From an uncultured Oscillospiraceae bacterium (GTDB lineage Bacteria > Bacillota > Clostridia > Oscillospirales > Oscillospiraceae): a stretch of DNA of 5,726 nucleotides. Below the pieces are notes generated by a model that made no database searches, was not told where the DNA came from, and worked only from the letters and a program-made list of their open reading frames with translations. The DNA lies in the NCBI GenBank assembly GCA_934511545.1, contig CAKSWM010000103.1, positions 1 through 5,726 on the forward strand. Reading direction: 5' to 3'. Numbering within the stretch: the first letter of the stretch is position 1; every line of letters starts with the position of its first letter. A program made the position numbers and the translations under genes. This document shows positions 5,375-5,726 of this stretch, in pieces.

Positions 5375-5726
5375 ATGAAGAAAACATTGTCTCTTGTTCT
5401 TGCCCTTTGCCTGATGTTGGCATTGCTGGCGGCCTGCGGCGGCGGAAGCGACACCCCCGCGACGGACGCCCCGGCAAATAACCCTTCAGCAGACGCTCCG
5501 GCAGAGGGAGGATCAAGGATAGCAACCTACGGCACAACCGATACCTATGGCAACGGCTTCAACCCACTGAGCTCCGTCGAGGGCAACTCCTATATTGGAA
5601 GGCTGCTCTACGATTACCTCATCGAGCTTGACCCTGTCACCTGTGAGCGCAGATCCAGGATCTGCGAAGAGTATTACTGGGAGGAGGACGGCGTTACATA
5701 TTTCTTCAAGCTGAAGGATGGCATCA
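5375..5726 (+). CDS. ABC transporter substrate-binding lipoprotein, family 5 (oligopeptide/dipeptide/nickel type), cut at the right edge
   Basis: Only the first 117 residues are in the window. The protein starts MKKTLSLVLALCLML with a basic end and hydrophobic core, followed by the lipobox LAAC with Cys21 as the lipidated residue, so it is anchored outside the membrane. A Gly, Ala, Pro and Asp-rich linker follows (about 22-50). The mature domain begins with ATYGTTDTYGNGFNPL, then YIGRLLYDYLIELDP, and ends with EEYYWEEDGVTYFFKLKDGI. These match the opening of family 5 binding proteins, where NP, YD.L and DG.tytF.L.dg.. are hallmark elements. Such proteins deliver peptides, nickel, opines or other solutes to a DppBCDF-type importer, whose genes would be expected further right. 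Full members are about 500-550 residues. The 140-base AT-rich gap before it suggests its own promoter. Confidence 0.88.
   Translation, partial: MKKTLSLVLALCLMLALLAACGGGSDTPATDAPANNPSADAPAEGGSRIATYGTTDTYGNGFNPLSSVEGNSYIGRLLYDYLIELDPVTCERRSRICEEYYWEEDGVTYFFKLKDGI

Noticed and set aside
5304..5537. 77-codon minus-strand open frame over the start of the family 5 lipoprotein gene
   Set aside because: It is antisense to a clear signal peptide and lipobox and has no recognisable content.

Overview
The window reads as a moderately GC-rich member of the Bacillota (Clostridia). Coding regions are rich in GC. Ribosome binding sites are strong AGGAGG/AAGGAG types, and the solute-binding lipoproteins and the clostridial-style ene-reductase match what gut Clostridia commonly carry. 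This assignment is an inference from style; no rRNA or marker gene is present. Everything substantial is on the + strand, apart from a short scrap at the left edge.

Layout. Bases 1 to about 72 encode, on the minus strand, an internal piece of a KDPG/KHG aldolase (eda-like). At about base 72 this stops abruptly and the plus strand becomes the Pro/Thr/Glu-rich linker and then the body of a family 1 extracellular solute-binding protein (to 1673). That protein therefore lacks its signal peptide and lipobox. Both genes are cut at the same point, so this is either a deletion junction or, more likely, an assembly misjoin. After a 71-base gap with a hairpin comes a complete 649-residue, three-cofactor ene-reductase of the FadH/BaiCD type (1745-3694). 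A 97-base gap holding a perfect 15-bp hairpin that ends next to the ribosome binding site leads to a complete 480-residue FAD-dependent oxidoreductase of the fumarate reductase / 3-ketosteroid dehydrogenase superfamily (3792-5234). A 140-base AT-rich intergenic region with nested inverted repeats and a possible promoter precedes a family 5 (oligopeptide/nickel type) ABC solute-binding lipoprotein (5375 to the right edge), which is cut by the window.

How the genes may work together. The two flavoproteins look like one transcription unit, possibly with the upstream binding protein. An old-yellow-enzyme-type reductase next to a KstD-like flavoprotein suggests redox work on an unsaturated carbonyl compound taken up from outside (steroid, bile acid, plant phenolic or similar). 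The substrate cannot be read from the sequence. No permease or ATPase genes are visible. The last gene appears to start a separate unit.

No tRNA, rRNA, CRISPR array or insertion sequence was seen. Very long antisense open frames exist opposite the GC-rich genes and are regarded as shadows.
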